From Methylobacterium sp. CB376 (GTDB lineage Bacteria > Pseudomonadota > Alphaproteobacteria > Rhizobiales > Beijerinckiaceae), in NCBI RefSeq assembly GCF_029714205.1, contig NZ_CP121648.1, forward strand, positions 1,612,001 to 1,676,000: a stretch of 64,000 nucleotides of DNA, read 5' to 3'. A program made the translations under genes and the position numbers. Below are positions 7,824-16,276 of the stretch, one piece after another. The number at the start of each line of letters is the position of its first letter. Position 1 is the stretch's first letter. The notes below the pieces were generated by a model. That model saw nothing but the letters and a program-made list of their open reading frames with translations. It did no database searches and was not told the DNA's origin.

Positions 7824-9278
7824 GGTGGATTCAAGTGGTCGTCGCAACGGCTTGGCGGAGGGCGGTTGTGATGGCAGGTCGGCGGCGTTCGGATCGGGCA
7901 CTTCGCGAGAAGCTGCGGTCACCGGGTCGTCCCGGGGTCGGTCTGCGCGAGACGCGGCGGGGGTTCTGGGCGTTCCTCGCGCAGGGTCTCTCCAGCGAGG
8001 TCGCAGCGATGAAGCTCGGGATCTCGCCACCGGTCGGCTCGCGGTGGTTCCGGACAGCAGGCGGAATGGCACCTTCCCACCTGTCACCATCATCCAAGTC
8101 GCCTTCTGCGCGCTACCTGTCGTTGGCTGAGCGGGAGGAGATCGCGATCCTACAAGCGCAAGGTCACGGGGTCCGGGACGTCGCTCGGCGTCTGGGACGG
8201 GCGGCGTCGACCATCTCGCGGGAATTGCGCCGCAATGCGGCGACCCGCAGTGGCGGCCTGGACTATCGCGCCACGACCGCGCAGTGGCACGCTGAACGCG
8301 CGGCACGCCGGCCCAAGCCAGCAAAACTGGCGGGGAACGCAGCGCTGCGGACGTACGTGCAGGAGCGGCTCGCCGGAACTGTCGCGACACCGGGCGGGAG
8401 CGCTCTGCCTGGCCCTAGCGTTGCCTGGAAGGGACGGCGGCACGGGCGACGCCAGAGCCGGCGATGGGGTCGATCCTGGAGTCCGCAGCAGATCGCCGAG
8501 CGCCTACGGCTCGACTTTCCGGGCGATACGACGATGCGCATCAGTCACGAGGCGATCTATCAGGCGCTCTACATCCAGGGCCGGGGCGCGCTGAAGCGTG
8601 AGCTGACCGCGTGTCTTCGCACAGGACGGGCTTTGCGTGTGCCGCGGGCCCGCAGCCTGGGCCGAGGCAGGTCGTTCGTCACCCCCGAGGTGCTCATCAG
8701 CGAGCGTCCGCCCGAGGTGGAGGACCGCGCGGTGCCGGGGCACTGGGAAGGAGATCTGATCCTGGGTCTGAAGAGTTCGGCGATCGGGACCCTGGTCGAG
8801 CGCACGACGCGCTTTACGATGCTGCTGCATCTTCCGCCGATGGACGGCCATGGGGTGACACCGCGTGCGAAGAACGGCCCGGCGCTGGCGGGGCACGGGG
8901 CCCAGGCGGTGCGCGAGGCGATCGCCGGCACGATCGCGCGCTTGCCCGAGCAGCTGCGGCGCTCGTTGACCTGGGACCAGGGTACCGAGATGGCCGAGCA
9001 CGCGCGCTTGCGGATCGACGCGGGTCTGCAGGTCTACTTCTGCGATCCACGCTCACCCTGGCAGCGGGGGACGAACGAGAATACGAACGGGTTACTGCGA
9101 CAGTACTTCCCGAAAGGAACGGATCTGAGCGCCCACAGCGCGAACGATCTTGCTGCTGTGGCCGCAGCCCTCAACAGCAGACCGCGCAAGACGCTGAACT
9201 GGAAGACGCCGGCAGAGGCGCTCGACGCTGTGCTGGCTGCCGTGCAAGATGGTGTTGCGACGACCGCTTGAACCCAAG
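7824..9278 (+). mobile_element. IS30-family insertion sequence, complete
   Basis: The ends were read directly. The left end begins GGTGGATTCAAGTGGTCGTC at 7824; the complement of the right end reads CTTGGGTTCAAGCGGTCGTC, ending at 9278. The two match at 21 of 25 positions. The trinucleotide TTG flanks both sides (7821-7823 and 9279-9281) as a target duplication. Removing the element restores the IS3 reading HHSDRGSQ-YLALQY. The 1455-bp size and single long transposase gene fit an intact IS30, probably a recent insertion. Confidence 0.92.
7871..9271 (+). CDS. IS30 family transposase
   Basis: A 466-residue transposase. The N-terminal part has the IS30 helix-turn-helix (YLSLAEREEIAILQAQGHGVRDVARRLG, then STISRELRRNAATR). 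The DDE catalytic core has its first Asp in GHWEGDLILG, second in TWDQGTEMAEH and the Glu in the conserved WQRGTNENTNGLLRQYFPKG. The C-terminus RKTLNWKTPAEALD is typical. I prefer the ATG at 7871 (MAGRRRSDRALREKL) over the upstream one at 7835, which would lie in the inverted repeat. It appears functional. Confidence 0.93.
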   Translation: MAGRRRSDRALREKLRSPGRPGVGLRETRRGFWAFLAQGLSSEVAAMKLGISPPVGSRWFRTAGGMAPSHLSPSSKSPSARYLSLAEREEIAILQAQGHGVRDVARRLGRAASTISRELRRNAATRSGGLDYRATTAQWHAERAARRPKPAKLAGNAALRTYVQERLAGTVATPGGSALPGPSVAWKGRRHGRRQSRRWGRSWSPQQIAERLRLDFPGDTTMRISHEAIYQALYIQGRGALKRELTACLRTGRALRVPRARSLGRGRSFVTPEVLISERPPEVEDRAVPGHWEGDLILGLKSSAIGTLVERTTRFTMLLHLPPMDGHGVTPRAKNGPALAGHGAQAVREAIAGTIARLPEQLRRSLTWDQGTEMAEHARLRIDAGLQVYFCDPRSPWQRGTNENTNGLLRQYFPKGTDLSAHSANDLAAVAAALNSRPRKTLNWKTPAEALDAVLAAVQDGVATTA

Positions 9279-9450
9279 TTGCGACCCGCGATCCGAGTGA
9301 TGCACGAGCCCGCCCCGTGAGCAGGGCGGCGCTTGTGCAGCGCCTGCTCCAGCGCGTCCAGCACGAAGCTGGCCTGCGCAGTGCGCGACACCCGCCTCGC
9401 GCACGCGCCGGATCTCGCGCATCCGCGTCGTGTCACTCCGCGCCCGGGCC
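9279..9450 (-). pseudogene. IS3 OrfB fragment upstream of the IS30 insertion, frameshifted
   Basis: Reading inward towards IS30 on the minus strand, one frame gives QASFVLDALEQALHKRRP and another gives RGGLVHHSDRGSQ, the catalytic-Asp region of IS3 OrfB. The two halves need a frameshift to join. The block is the counterpart of the C-terminal fragment at 7524-7823. The rest of the IS3 gene upstream is not recognisable, so this element was already decayed or truncated. Confidence 0.75.
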
Positions 9451-10103
9451 GGCATTCTGCCGGGATCAGCGCGGCGTGTGGCATGAGCGTAGTCCGGGGC
9501 GGTTCATCCCTCGCGGAACGCGCGCTCCACTCTCCCGAAGCAAGTCCACCCATGCGGTGCGTCAGGCCGCCGCAGAGTGGGTGTCGAGGCGCGAGACGGA
9601 CAGCCAGTTCGCACTCCCCCTCTCATCGGCCTGTTACCGGTGGCGTCTGACGGCAGCACTGGAATGTGACACATCGAAAAATCCAGTTGCCCTCGGCTGT
9701 CAGAGGCTCGCGGCTATTATCAACGCAGGTTCCCTCGAACGCCTTAGCTATTCAAGCTGGGCGGTCCACAAAAGCAGCCGGTCGGCTCACTGTAGAGGGA
9801 AAAACTGATAATTGACAATATCGGTTCGCTCATCCAGTTTAGGTATATGCGTAAGCGCGTGATCTCACCTCTATGGGGTACATGCTCGGTTGGACGTGGC
9901 GGTTGTTACAATCTAAGATTGCTAAATCCTGAGATGCAATCTTAAGTTCCAGCGATCCCGGCGATCGGTTGTTGTGGCGCCGAGTTGAATACGAACCAGC
10001 TTGCGGATTCTTGCGCGTTGCGGCTTCGGGATATGACTTTAAATGGCTAATATTGAATCAACAAGTGAAAATCTCGGAATTCGAACCTCGAGGGAGGACG
10101 ATT
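9451..10103. other. Intergenic stretch with no supported gene
   Basis: About 650 bp that become progressively AT-richer towards 9960. Frames here lack homology-like patterns and ribosome-binding sites. The left end may contain further IS3 debris. The right part could hold a promoter for the truncated sugar-transferase gene, whose strong GGGAGG site lies at about 10092. Confidence 0.4.
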
Positions 10104-10529
10104 ATGCCGATGACTAGGTGCTTGCTGCTTTTAAGCGCGTGCCCAACACGGGCGCTTGCTGGCAATCGTGAGTTTGAGCTTATCCTGCCGCCCCCGAGCG
10201 ACGATACGGCGTTTGCTCGGGTGGTCACGGCCGTGGCACTCTGCCTCGCGCCTGCGCTGGGCGTGATCGCTCAAGGGATCATCCTGGACCACCAGGGGCC
10301 TGTCCTGTTCCGCCGGACCCGCACAGGGCTGAATGGCCAACCGTTCCAAGTCTGGAAACATCGAACATTGCCCGTGCAGAAAACCGGGCCCGTAACGTTG
10401 GCCGGTCCGCGCGCCGCTGCATGTTCCGTATCTGCAGCGCATTCGAGCTTCGCATTCACGAACATTCCAAAGATGTTCGTTCGCGCACTGCAAATAACCA
10501 GCTGTTCTCAATACTATTCTCGTTGCTGA
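10104..10529 (+). pseudogene. Remnant of an undecaprenyl-phosphate sugar transferase (WcaJ/ExoY-like)
   Basis: A 141-codon frame with a good GGGAGG site before the ATG at 10104. Its middle (about 10209-10368) reads LAPALGVIAQGIILDHQGP followed by VLFRRTRTGLNGQPFQVWKH, clearly the N-terminal membrane segment and GPVLFRQxRxGxNGxPFxxxKFRTM motif of bacterial sugar transferases, which load the first sugar onto the lipid carrier. The usual FRTM has become HRTL. The remainder of the roughly 200-residue catalytic domain is absent, replaced by unrelated sequence up to a stop. I read it as a decayed initiating enzyme of the nearby polysaccharide cluster. Confidence 0.7.
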
Positions 10530-10672
10530 TTCTGTAAGAATTATCTATAGCCAAAATTATTCCCTAAATGGCAGTCGCAGCTGTTTCATCTCTGGCGAAA
10601 TCGCCGCGGCGGCATCAGCACCGGGGAAGTACGGGGGACATGTGAACTCCTGGGTTGTAGAGGATGTGCGTC

Positions 10673-11473
10673 ATGACAGTACCTGAACGCAATGTTTTCC
10701 TATCTGCCCTCGGTGAGGAGGATTTTGAGGCATTATTGCCCAAAATGAAGGATCTCGACGTCAGACAGGGGCAGATTCTCTGCGAGGCTGGCCACGAGAT
10801 CGAGTTCGTTTACTTTCCAAAAACCTGTGCCATCTCAGTGGTTGCTCTCCTCGAAGATGGAACGCCAGAAATGGCGAACTTTGGCCCCGAAGGCGTTGCG
10901 GGCGCACTCGCTCTTCTCGGACATCGGAAGGCCTTCGGTCGCTACCTGGTGCAAATGTCCGGGCGGGCCTCACGCATTCGCCTCGACCATCTCGAAACAG
11001 TGCTCGCACAACGTCCTCATCTGCGAGCGACTATGAACTTGTATCTGCAATGGATTCTAAATCAGGTCATGCAGACCGCCGCTTGCAATGCTGCACATCA
11101 TGTTGAGGCTCGCTGCTGCCGCTGGATCCTCACCTTGCACGAGCGGCTTCACTGCAAAGAACTAGATATAACGCACGATATCTTAGCTTCAGCGATTGGT
11201 GTACAGCGGCCTACTGTGAGCGTAATAGCGCGTCGCCTGCAGAACGCGGGCCTCATTCAGCAGCGCCGCGGAGCTATCGCCGTCGTTGATGCGCATGGAT
11301 TGGAGAATTCAGCCTGTGAGTGTTATCACACGCTTCAGCAGCGCTTCGAACAGATATTGCGGTCTGCAGAGAGCATCAGGCGGGCCCGGCGAGAGCGGGA
11401 CTGTCGCGTTATCGATCCAGCTCGCAAGTTTGGACTCTCGAACTCGGCAGAACCGGTCAATCAGAGAGACTAA
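10673..11473 (+). CDS. Crp/Fnr family transcriptional regulator
   Basis: A 266-residue protein with an N-terminal cyclic-nucleotide-binding fold (RQGQILCEAGHEIEFVYFPK, then MANFGPEGVAGALALLGH) and a C-terminal winged helix of the Crp type (ITHDILASAIGVQRPTVSVI followed by ARRLQNAGLIQQRRGAIAVV). There are no N-terminal Fnr-type Fe-S cysteines. This group is frequent in Methylobacterium and related rhizobia. The ATG at 10673 is preferred over 10664 because TAGAGG lies nine bases before it. Lying just upstream of the rfb and polysaccharide genes, it may regulate them; that is inference from position only. Confidence 0.88.
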   Translation: MTVPERNVFLSALGEEDFEALLPKMKDLDVRQGQILCEAGHEIEFVYFPKTCAISVVALLEDGTPEMANFGPEGVAGALALLGHRKAFGRYLVQMSGRASRIRLDHLETVLAQRPHLRATMNLYLQWILNQVMQTAACNAAHHVEARCCRWILTLHERLHCKELDITHDILASAIGVQRPTVSVIARRLQNAGLIQQRRGAIAVVDAHGLENSACECYHTLQQRFEQILRSAESIRRARRERDCRVIDPARKFGLSNSAEPVNQRD

Positions 11474-11541
11474 CGGGTGACCGATCCGCGTGGACCGCTA
11501 CGCGGGCGGGCGCCCCGGGCTGACCGCAGCGTGAGGCGGGC

Positions 11542-12405
11542 ATGCGGCCGGTCCCGATCCTCGGTGGCGGCCAAGTCGGCCGTGCGCTTCAGGGCGTCAC
11601 CCGGCCACGGGACGTCGCGCCGCGTGCGTGATCGCGCGAGGTCGTCGACATGACTGGGGAAGGCTCCGCAACGAGCGCCGCCGTGGAGCGTCCTCGTGTG
11701 CCGGCGATCGCCGCGGCGGCGCGTGCGGCGGTGGACCGGGTCAGCCGCGAGGCTGGGGCAGCCTGGCAGCTCGACGCCCTGCCGCCCGTCCTCCCCGACG
11801 TCGCGACCGCGCGGGCGGGGATCGCTGGTCCAGTTCTCGACCGACTGCGTGTGCGATGGTCGCGGGACCGGGCGCCTGGCGGCCGACGCGCGGGCGGACC
11901 TGACAAGCGGCTGCGGGGCCAGCGGCGAGACGAGCGAGACGGCGGTGCGCACGGCCCGCCGGCGCCGCGCGGAAGTGCGCCCGACACGGGCGGCCAACCC
12001 GCACCAGGGCCCTTCCGCCGAGGCGGTGCGACGGCCGGTCGGCGAGCGCTCCGGGCCCGACGTGACGGCCGACCAGCGCGGCTGCCCGACTCTCGCTGCC
12101 AACCTCGCGGCAATCCTGGCCAGGATCGCGCCGCCCCAACCACCTCACCTAGCGTGAACGCGGGTGTGGTGACGTCGTGTCGCTGCGCCGAGGCGATCTC
12201 CACCCGGATGAAGGCGCACGGCGCCCGCAGCGTGCCGGTCGAGCCGATCACGACCTCGTCCTACCCGACGCCGGCGCGGCGCCCGGCCAATAGCGAACTC
12301 TCGACCGCGACGCTGAGCCGGGATTTCGGGATCGTGCCGCGGCCCTGGGAGGCGGCGCTCGCCGACATCCTGGACCGGCTGATCGGCCCGGTGACGCCGG
12401 CCTGA
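11542..12405 (+). pseudogene. rfbD: dTDP-4-dehydrorhamnose reductase remnant
   Basis: Pieces of RfbD appear in order but in different frames. The N-terminal Rossmann start MRPVPILGGGQVGRALQGV (11542, then a stop) is followed by AAVDRVSREAGAAWQLDALP and ATARAGIAGPVLDRLRVRW (about 11725-11860), and near the 3' end by [20 protein letters not shown] with [19 protein letters not shown] to the stop at 12405. Large parts between are missing or unreadable. The intact enzyme makes dTDP-L-rhamnose. The last codons abut rfbA, as in normal rfbDA operons, so this is decay in place rather than a chance match. Confidence 0.75.
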
Positions 12406-12416
12406 AGGAGGCCATG

Positions 12417-13334
12417 ATGAAGGGCATCGTGCTCGCCGGCGGCTCCGGCACCCGACTCCACCCGGCGACGCTCGCGATCAACAAGCAGCTGCTGCCGGTC
12501 TACGACAAGCCGATGATCTACTATCCGGTCTCGGTGCTGATGCTGGCCGGGATCCGCGAGATCCTGATCATCTCGAGCCCCGAGCACCTGGACAATTACA
12601 AGCGGCTGTTCGGGACGGGCGAGCAGTTCGGGGTGACCTTCTCGTACGCGCTGCAGCCGCGGCCGGAGGGGCTGGCGCAGGCCTTCCTGATCGGGCGGGA
12701 CTTCGTCGGCGCGGACCCAGTCTCGCTGATCCTGGGCGACAACCTGTTCTTCGGGGCGGGCCTGCGGGCCCTGCTGCAGCGGGCGCGGGCGCGGGCGCGG
12801 GGAGCGACGGTGTTCGCCTACCACGTCGACCACCCGGAGGCCTACGGGGTGGTGAACCTCGACGGCTCGGGCCGCCCGACCAAGCTGGTCGAGAAGCCGA
12901 AACTGCCGGAATCGACCTGGGCGGTGACCGGCCTGTACTTCTACGACAACCAAGTGCTCGACATCGCGGCGGCCGTGAAACCCTCGCCGCGGGGCGAGCT
13001 GGAGATCACGGACGTGAACCAGGCCTACCTGGAGCGCGGGCAGCTCGAGGTGGAATGCATGTCGCGCGGCTACGCGTGGCTGGACACGGGAACGCATGAC
13101 AGCCTGCTGGAGGCGGGGGAGTTCGTGCGGGTGATCCAGAGCCGGCAGGGGATGCAGGTGGCCTGCCTGGAGGAGATCGCCTACCTGCAGGGCTGGATCT
13201 CCCGCGAGCAGGTGGCGGCGCGCGGCGAGTTGTCCGCGAAAACCAGCTACGGTCAGTATCTCATCTGGCTCGCTCGCGGCAGCGACCTGATCAGCCCCCA
13301 CGCGGTGGGCCGGTTGGAGCGTTTGAGCGCCTAA
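12417..13334 (+). CDS. rfbA: Glucose-1-phosphate thymidylyltransferase
   Basis: A 305-residue RfbA/RmlA. It makes dTDP-glucose from dTTP and glucose-1-phosphate, the first step to dTDP-rhamnose. The nucleotide-binding loop is [20 protein letters not shown], followed by [20 protein letters not shown], the metal-Asp motif [30 protein letters not shown], and [17 protein letters not shown] near the end. AAGGAGG fits best with the ATG at 12417 (five bases); 12414 is the alternative. The gene is intact, but its partner rfbD upstream is broken and rfbB/rfbC are not in the window, so the pathway would need copies elsewhere. Confidence 0.95.
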   Translation: MKGIVLAGGSGTRLHPATLAINKQLLPVYDKPMIYYPVSVLMLAGIREILIISSPEHLDNYKRLFGTGEQFGVTFSYALQPRPEGLAQAFLIGRDFVGADPVSLILGDNLFFGAGLRALLQRARARARGATVFAYHVDHPEAYGVVNLDGSGRPTKLVEKPKLPESTWAVTGLYFYDNQVLDIAAAVKPSPRGELEITDVNQAYLERGQLEVECMSRGYAWLDTGTHDSLLEAGEFVRVIQSRQGMQVACLEEIAYLQGWISREQVAARGELSAKTSYGQYLIWLARGSDLISPHAVGRLERLSA

Positions 13335-13369
13335 CAGAACGGGCATGAACCGCCTGGGCGGATGTTGGT

Positions 13370-14098
13370 GTGTATGGCTCGACCGCTTCAACCGATGATC
13401 TCTGGCGCGAGATCGCCCCGCTTCTGCTGCCGCCCCGGTTGCGCCCTGGGCTCGCGCCAGACCTACGGCTCGCCGCGCGTCCAGGCGGAGCGGCGCGACC
13501 AGGGCGACGCCCGCCGTCGCAAGCGGATCGCCCGGCCGATGCGCGGGGCCGGTCTCGTCGGGGCGTGTCATCGCCGCAGCGGGCCGATCACGACGCGGCG
13601 CGATCAGGAGGCCCGGCCGGCTCCGGACTTGGTCGAGCGCAGCTTCGCGGCCGACGAACCCGACCGGCCGTGGGTCGCGGACATCACCTCCGTCCCGACC
13701 AGCGCAGATTTCCTGTACCTGGCCATTGTGCTCGACGCGTTCAGCCGCCGGAGCGCCGGCTGGTGGGGCTCCCATCGCGGCCCGCCGCGACGGCCGATCA
13801 TCTTCGCACTGATGCGGGATCCGCTTGACCAAAGCGGATCCCGGATCGCGAGCCCGCGCGGCGCCTGAGCGAAGCCGACATCCGCATGGCCGAAATCGGA
13901 GATGGCGAAGCCATCAACCGGATGTCGGATGAGTTGGTGCTGGACGCGCTTGCGATGGCCGCCAGCCAGAGAAAACCGGGACACGTGATCCACCGCTCGG
14001 ATCAGGGCTCGCCCTAGACTTCGCTGGCCATCGGCGGCCGCTGCCGCGAGGCGGGCGTGCGGCCCTCGATGGGCTCGGTCGGAGATGCTCACGACAAT
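13370..14098 (+). pseudogene. Degraded IS3 OrfB (5' part) with a short IS5-like start
   Basis: The first few codons (DDLWREIAPLLLPP) look like the start of an IS5-type transposase. From about 13450 the sequence becomes IS3 OrfB: TYGSPRVQAERRDQGDARRR, RKRIARPMRGAGLVGACHRR, WVADITSVPTSADFLYLAIV (first catalytic Asp) and VLDAFSRRSAGW. After an interruption of about 150 bp carrying two palindromes it resumes with SDELVLDALAMAASQRKPGH and HVIHRSDQGSP, then GSVGDAHDN. There it is cut by the IS110 element. Frameshifts and a stop make it inactive. Confidence 0.8.
13811..13928. repeat. Palindromic unit inserted inside the IS3 remnant
   Basis: Two inverted repeats lie close together. GGGATCCGCTT and AAAGCGGATCCC form a hairpin within 13811-13847. 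CCGACATCCG at 13875-13884 is matched by CGGATGTCGG at 13919-13928, perfect over 10 bp. The block interrupts the transposase between SRRSAGW and ELVLDAL, so it arrived after the IS3. It resembles small dispersed palindromic elements of the REP/MITE kind. Confidence 0.6.
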
Positions 14099-14115
14099 CT
14101 ATGGACGCCTCCCGC

Positions 14116-14349
14116 GGCAAGGTATTCCTCAGCGACGACCACGACCTTGGGTGCGTGAATCTATCCGGCCTGTCGGTGGAGCGATCACGCCCCTGGCCTC
14201 GATGGGGTCCGCTTCTTCCGTCCTCATAACGCTAGCGGCCTCGAAGGCCGTGTCGTAGGTCAGGATCGGAAGCGGCGGCCCACGCCGTGTCGCCATCGTC
14301 GGTCACCTCGCACGCATCGCCGCTCGCGCGACGATCTCGGTCGCCCGCG
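14116..14349 (-). ncRNA. Candidate bridge/seekRNA region of the IS1111-type element
   Basis: This non-coding segment lies between the transposase stop codon and the inverted repeat. In IS110-family elements a structured guide RNA that specifies target and donor DNA is encoded in a non-coding end, and in the IS1111 branch it is downstream of the gene, as here. The stretch has no supported gene. I did not fold it, so boundaries and structure are unknown; the assignment rests on element architecture alone. Confidence 0.45.
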
Positions 14350-15348
14350 TCAGGCGCGGGCGTAATCCTCCTCGCGCCTCAGCATCGCCCAGGCTATCCG
14401 CGCGGTCTTGTTGGCCATCGCCACGATCCCCTTGTTGAACCCGCGCCGGTCGATCACCGCCTGGAACCAGCGTGAGCGCGGATCGGTCTTCGTGGCCAGG
14501 CGCAAGGCGACCGCGCGGGCGCCGTGCACGAGTTGGCGCCGCAGATAGTGGTTGGCCCGGCGTCCGACGCCCCCGAGGTGCGGCTTGCCGCCGGTGGAGT
14601 ACTGTCGCGGCACCAAGCCGATCCAGGCCGCGAGTTCGCGCCCTGAGCGGAACTGGCGGGCATCGCCGACGCTGGCCTTGAGGGCGGTGGCGACGACCGG
14701 GCCCACGCCAGGCAACGTCATCAGGCGGCGGCAGACGACGTCTTCGCGGCAGATCGCCCGAAGTTGATCGTCGAGCCGCTCAAGCCGCGTCTCCAGGGTC
14801 TCCAACTCGTCGAGCAGGGCCGCGAAGGTGGCTCGCGCCATCGGCGACAGTCCCGCCTCGGAAAGTTCCGCCCGCACACGCGCTGGAAAGCGGGCCGCAC
14901 CCTTCGGGTAGATGAGGCCGTACTCAGCCAGGAGCCCACGGGTATGATTGATCAGGTTCGTGCGTTGCGAGACCAGCCGATCGCGGACGCGATGAAGCGA
15001 CTGCAGGTCTTGCTGCTCGGTCGACTTCACAGGCACAAACCGCATCGTGGGACGTGAGGCGGCGTCGAAGATCGCCTCGGCGTCGACGGCATCGTTCTTC
15101 GAGCCGCGCACGAACGGCTTGACGAAGCGCGGGTTGATCAGCCGAACCTCATGCCCGGCCGCGAGGAAAGCTCGCGCCCAATGATGGGCCGTGGCGCAAG
15201 CCTCCATGGCGATCACCTTCGGGGCGAGGCTGGCCACCAGCGCCGGAAGTTTGGTGCGCCCGACGCGCCGGGAGATCACCTGACCATCGGCATCGACGCC
15301 GTGAACGTGAAACGACTGCTTGGCCAGATCGATCGCGAGCATCTGCAT
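14350..15348 (-). CDS. IS110 family RNA-guided transposase
   Basis: A 332-residue protein. The N-terminal RuvC-like DEDD domain has Asp7 in MLAIDLAKQSF, Glu49 in KVIAMEACATAHHW, and Asp86 with Asp89 in SKNDAVDAEAI. The C-terminal Transposase_20 domain has the helix-hairpin LMTLPGVGPVVATALKASVG and the serine motif PRQYSTGGKPHLGGVG (Ser251), then RRANHYLRRQLVHGA. Both catalytic centres appear intact. The ATG at 15348 is preceded by GGGAGAAG. It is inserted in an IS3 remnant. Confidence 0.93.
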   Translation of the reverse strand: MQMLAIDLAKQSFHVHGVDADGQVISRRVGRTKLPALVASLAPKVIAMEACATAHHWARAFLAAGHEVRLINPRFVKPFVRGSKNDAVDAEAIFDAASRPTMRFVPVKSTEQQDLQSLHRVRDRLVSQRTNLINHTRGLLAEYGLIYPKGAARFPARVRAELSEAGLSPMARATFAALLDELETLETRLERLDDQLRAICREDVVCRRLMTLPGVGPVVATALKASVGDARQFRSGRELAAWIGLVPRQYSTGGKPHLGGVGRRANHYLRRQLVHGARAVALRLATKTDPRSRWFQAVIDRRGFNKGIVAMANKTARIAWAMLRREEDYARA

Positions 15349-15405
15349 GGCTCTTCTCCCTCTCGGTCTCGCCCAACCTGGGCGCGGAGCGGGAGGCGTC
15401 CATCC

Positions 15406-15633
15406 CATAACGCCATGGCCGAAAGCGTCTTCTCGAGCTTGGAATGCGAACTGCTCGCCCGCCGGCGCTCCCGCTCCCGGCCAGAGGCCCGCATGGCCCC
15501 TTTCAGCGACCTGGAGGGCTTCGCCAACCCGGTGCGGCGCCACTCCGCCCTGGGCGACCGCTCACCCAGAGTCTGCGACCAGCAGCATCGTCCCGAGCCT
15601 GCAACCGGGACCCTGGTCAGCCAAGCCCAGTGA
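15406..15633 (+). pseudogene. IS3 OrfB 3' part beyond the IS110 insertion
   Basis: The frame continues the IS3 gene cut at 14098: AMAESVFSSLECELLARRRS (catalytic Glu region), FSDLEGFANPVRRHSALGDR and SPRV, then a stop. Joined to the 5' part it would complete the integrase domain, showing that IS110 landed in the conserved GDAYDNAMAES segment. Confidence 0.8.
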
Positions 15634-15673
15634 CCGTCCACACAAAACCGGGCAATCCCAAATCCCCGAATAG

Positions 15674-15951
15674 ACAAGAAGTTTCCCCGGGCGGCCTCCT
15701 GCAGGATCAGCTTGCCGAGTGTGAGGTCCGCGATCGCCTTGCGCAGCCGCTGGTTCTCGGTCTCCAGCTCCTTCATCCGGCGCACCTGGTCGGACTTGAG
15801 CCCACCGTACCCGCGGCCCCAACGATAGGAGGTGACCTCGGTCACGCCGATGGCGCGGCTCGCGTCCGCCACGCACTGCCCCCGCGAGACCAGCACGTCG
15901 ACCTGCCGCAGATTGGCCATCCCTCTTCCGGCTTGCGCTTCTTCGCTCCCA
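15674..15951 (-). pseudogene. IS3 OrfA fragment
   Basis: It starts at an ATG at 15951 (MGAKKRKPEE) and continues, after a one-base shift, as LRQVDVLVSRGQCVADASRA, IGVTEVTSYRWGRGYGGLKS, then the leucine-zipper region DQVRRMKELETENQRLRKAI and LGKLILQEAARGN. This is an IS3-type OrfA DNA-binding protein. It faces the OrfB fragment at 15406-15633, so it belongs to a different IS3 copy whose OrfB is missing. Confidence 0.75.
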
Positions 15952-16276
15952 TTGCGTCCGTCCTCCGTCGGCTCAAAGCCACACTTCAGGGCGGACCACT
16001 CTCACACGGGCTGACCATACCGAGGCTCGACTGTATCTCCCCGTGCACCACGCACCTGCGTAATCATTCGCACCGAAAATTGGTAATCTCGCGAACATAA
16101 AACTCACTCCGGTTCAGGATAATCACGAGCGAAGCGGTTGTCGGAACATAGTCTTACAATTTCGCTTGCTCTCTGCCAGACCCGGTGATTAGTATATCCG
16201 ATCTGAGTGCCTCCGCCCGAGTCAGCGGGACGGAAAAAGCGCACTCTCGCCCTGCACTGGCCCAGAGGGCTACAAG
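15952..16276 (+). promoter_or_regulatory. Upstream region of the polysaccharide operon
   Basis: A stretch of about 325 bp between the last IS fragment and the first operon gene. It is clearly more AT-rich than the IS DNA, especially about 16040-16200, and probably holds the operon promoter. AGAGGG seven bases before the ATG at 16277 is the ribosome-binding site. I see no gene here and no repeat. Confidence 0.4.

Larger units (their letters stand above)
14099..15405 (-). mobile_element. IS110-family element, IS1111-like, complete
   Basis: ATGGACGCCTCCCGC at 14101-14115 is matched by its exact complement at 15389-15403, a 15-bp sub-terminal inverted repeat. Outside it, the IS3 reading GDAHDN-(N)AMAESVF is restored, so the element spans about 14099-15405. 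It contains one transposase gene on the minus strand and about 235 bp of non-coding DNA after the gene's stop. Sub-terminal repeats plus downstream non-coding DNA mark the IS1111 branch of IS110. No target duplication is obvious, as expected for this family. Confidence 0.85.

Noticed and set aside
12261..13832. 523-codon minus-strand frame opposite rfbA
   Set aside because: Shadow of rfbA and of the IS3 fragment; no recognisable motif.
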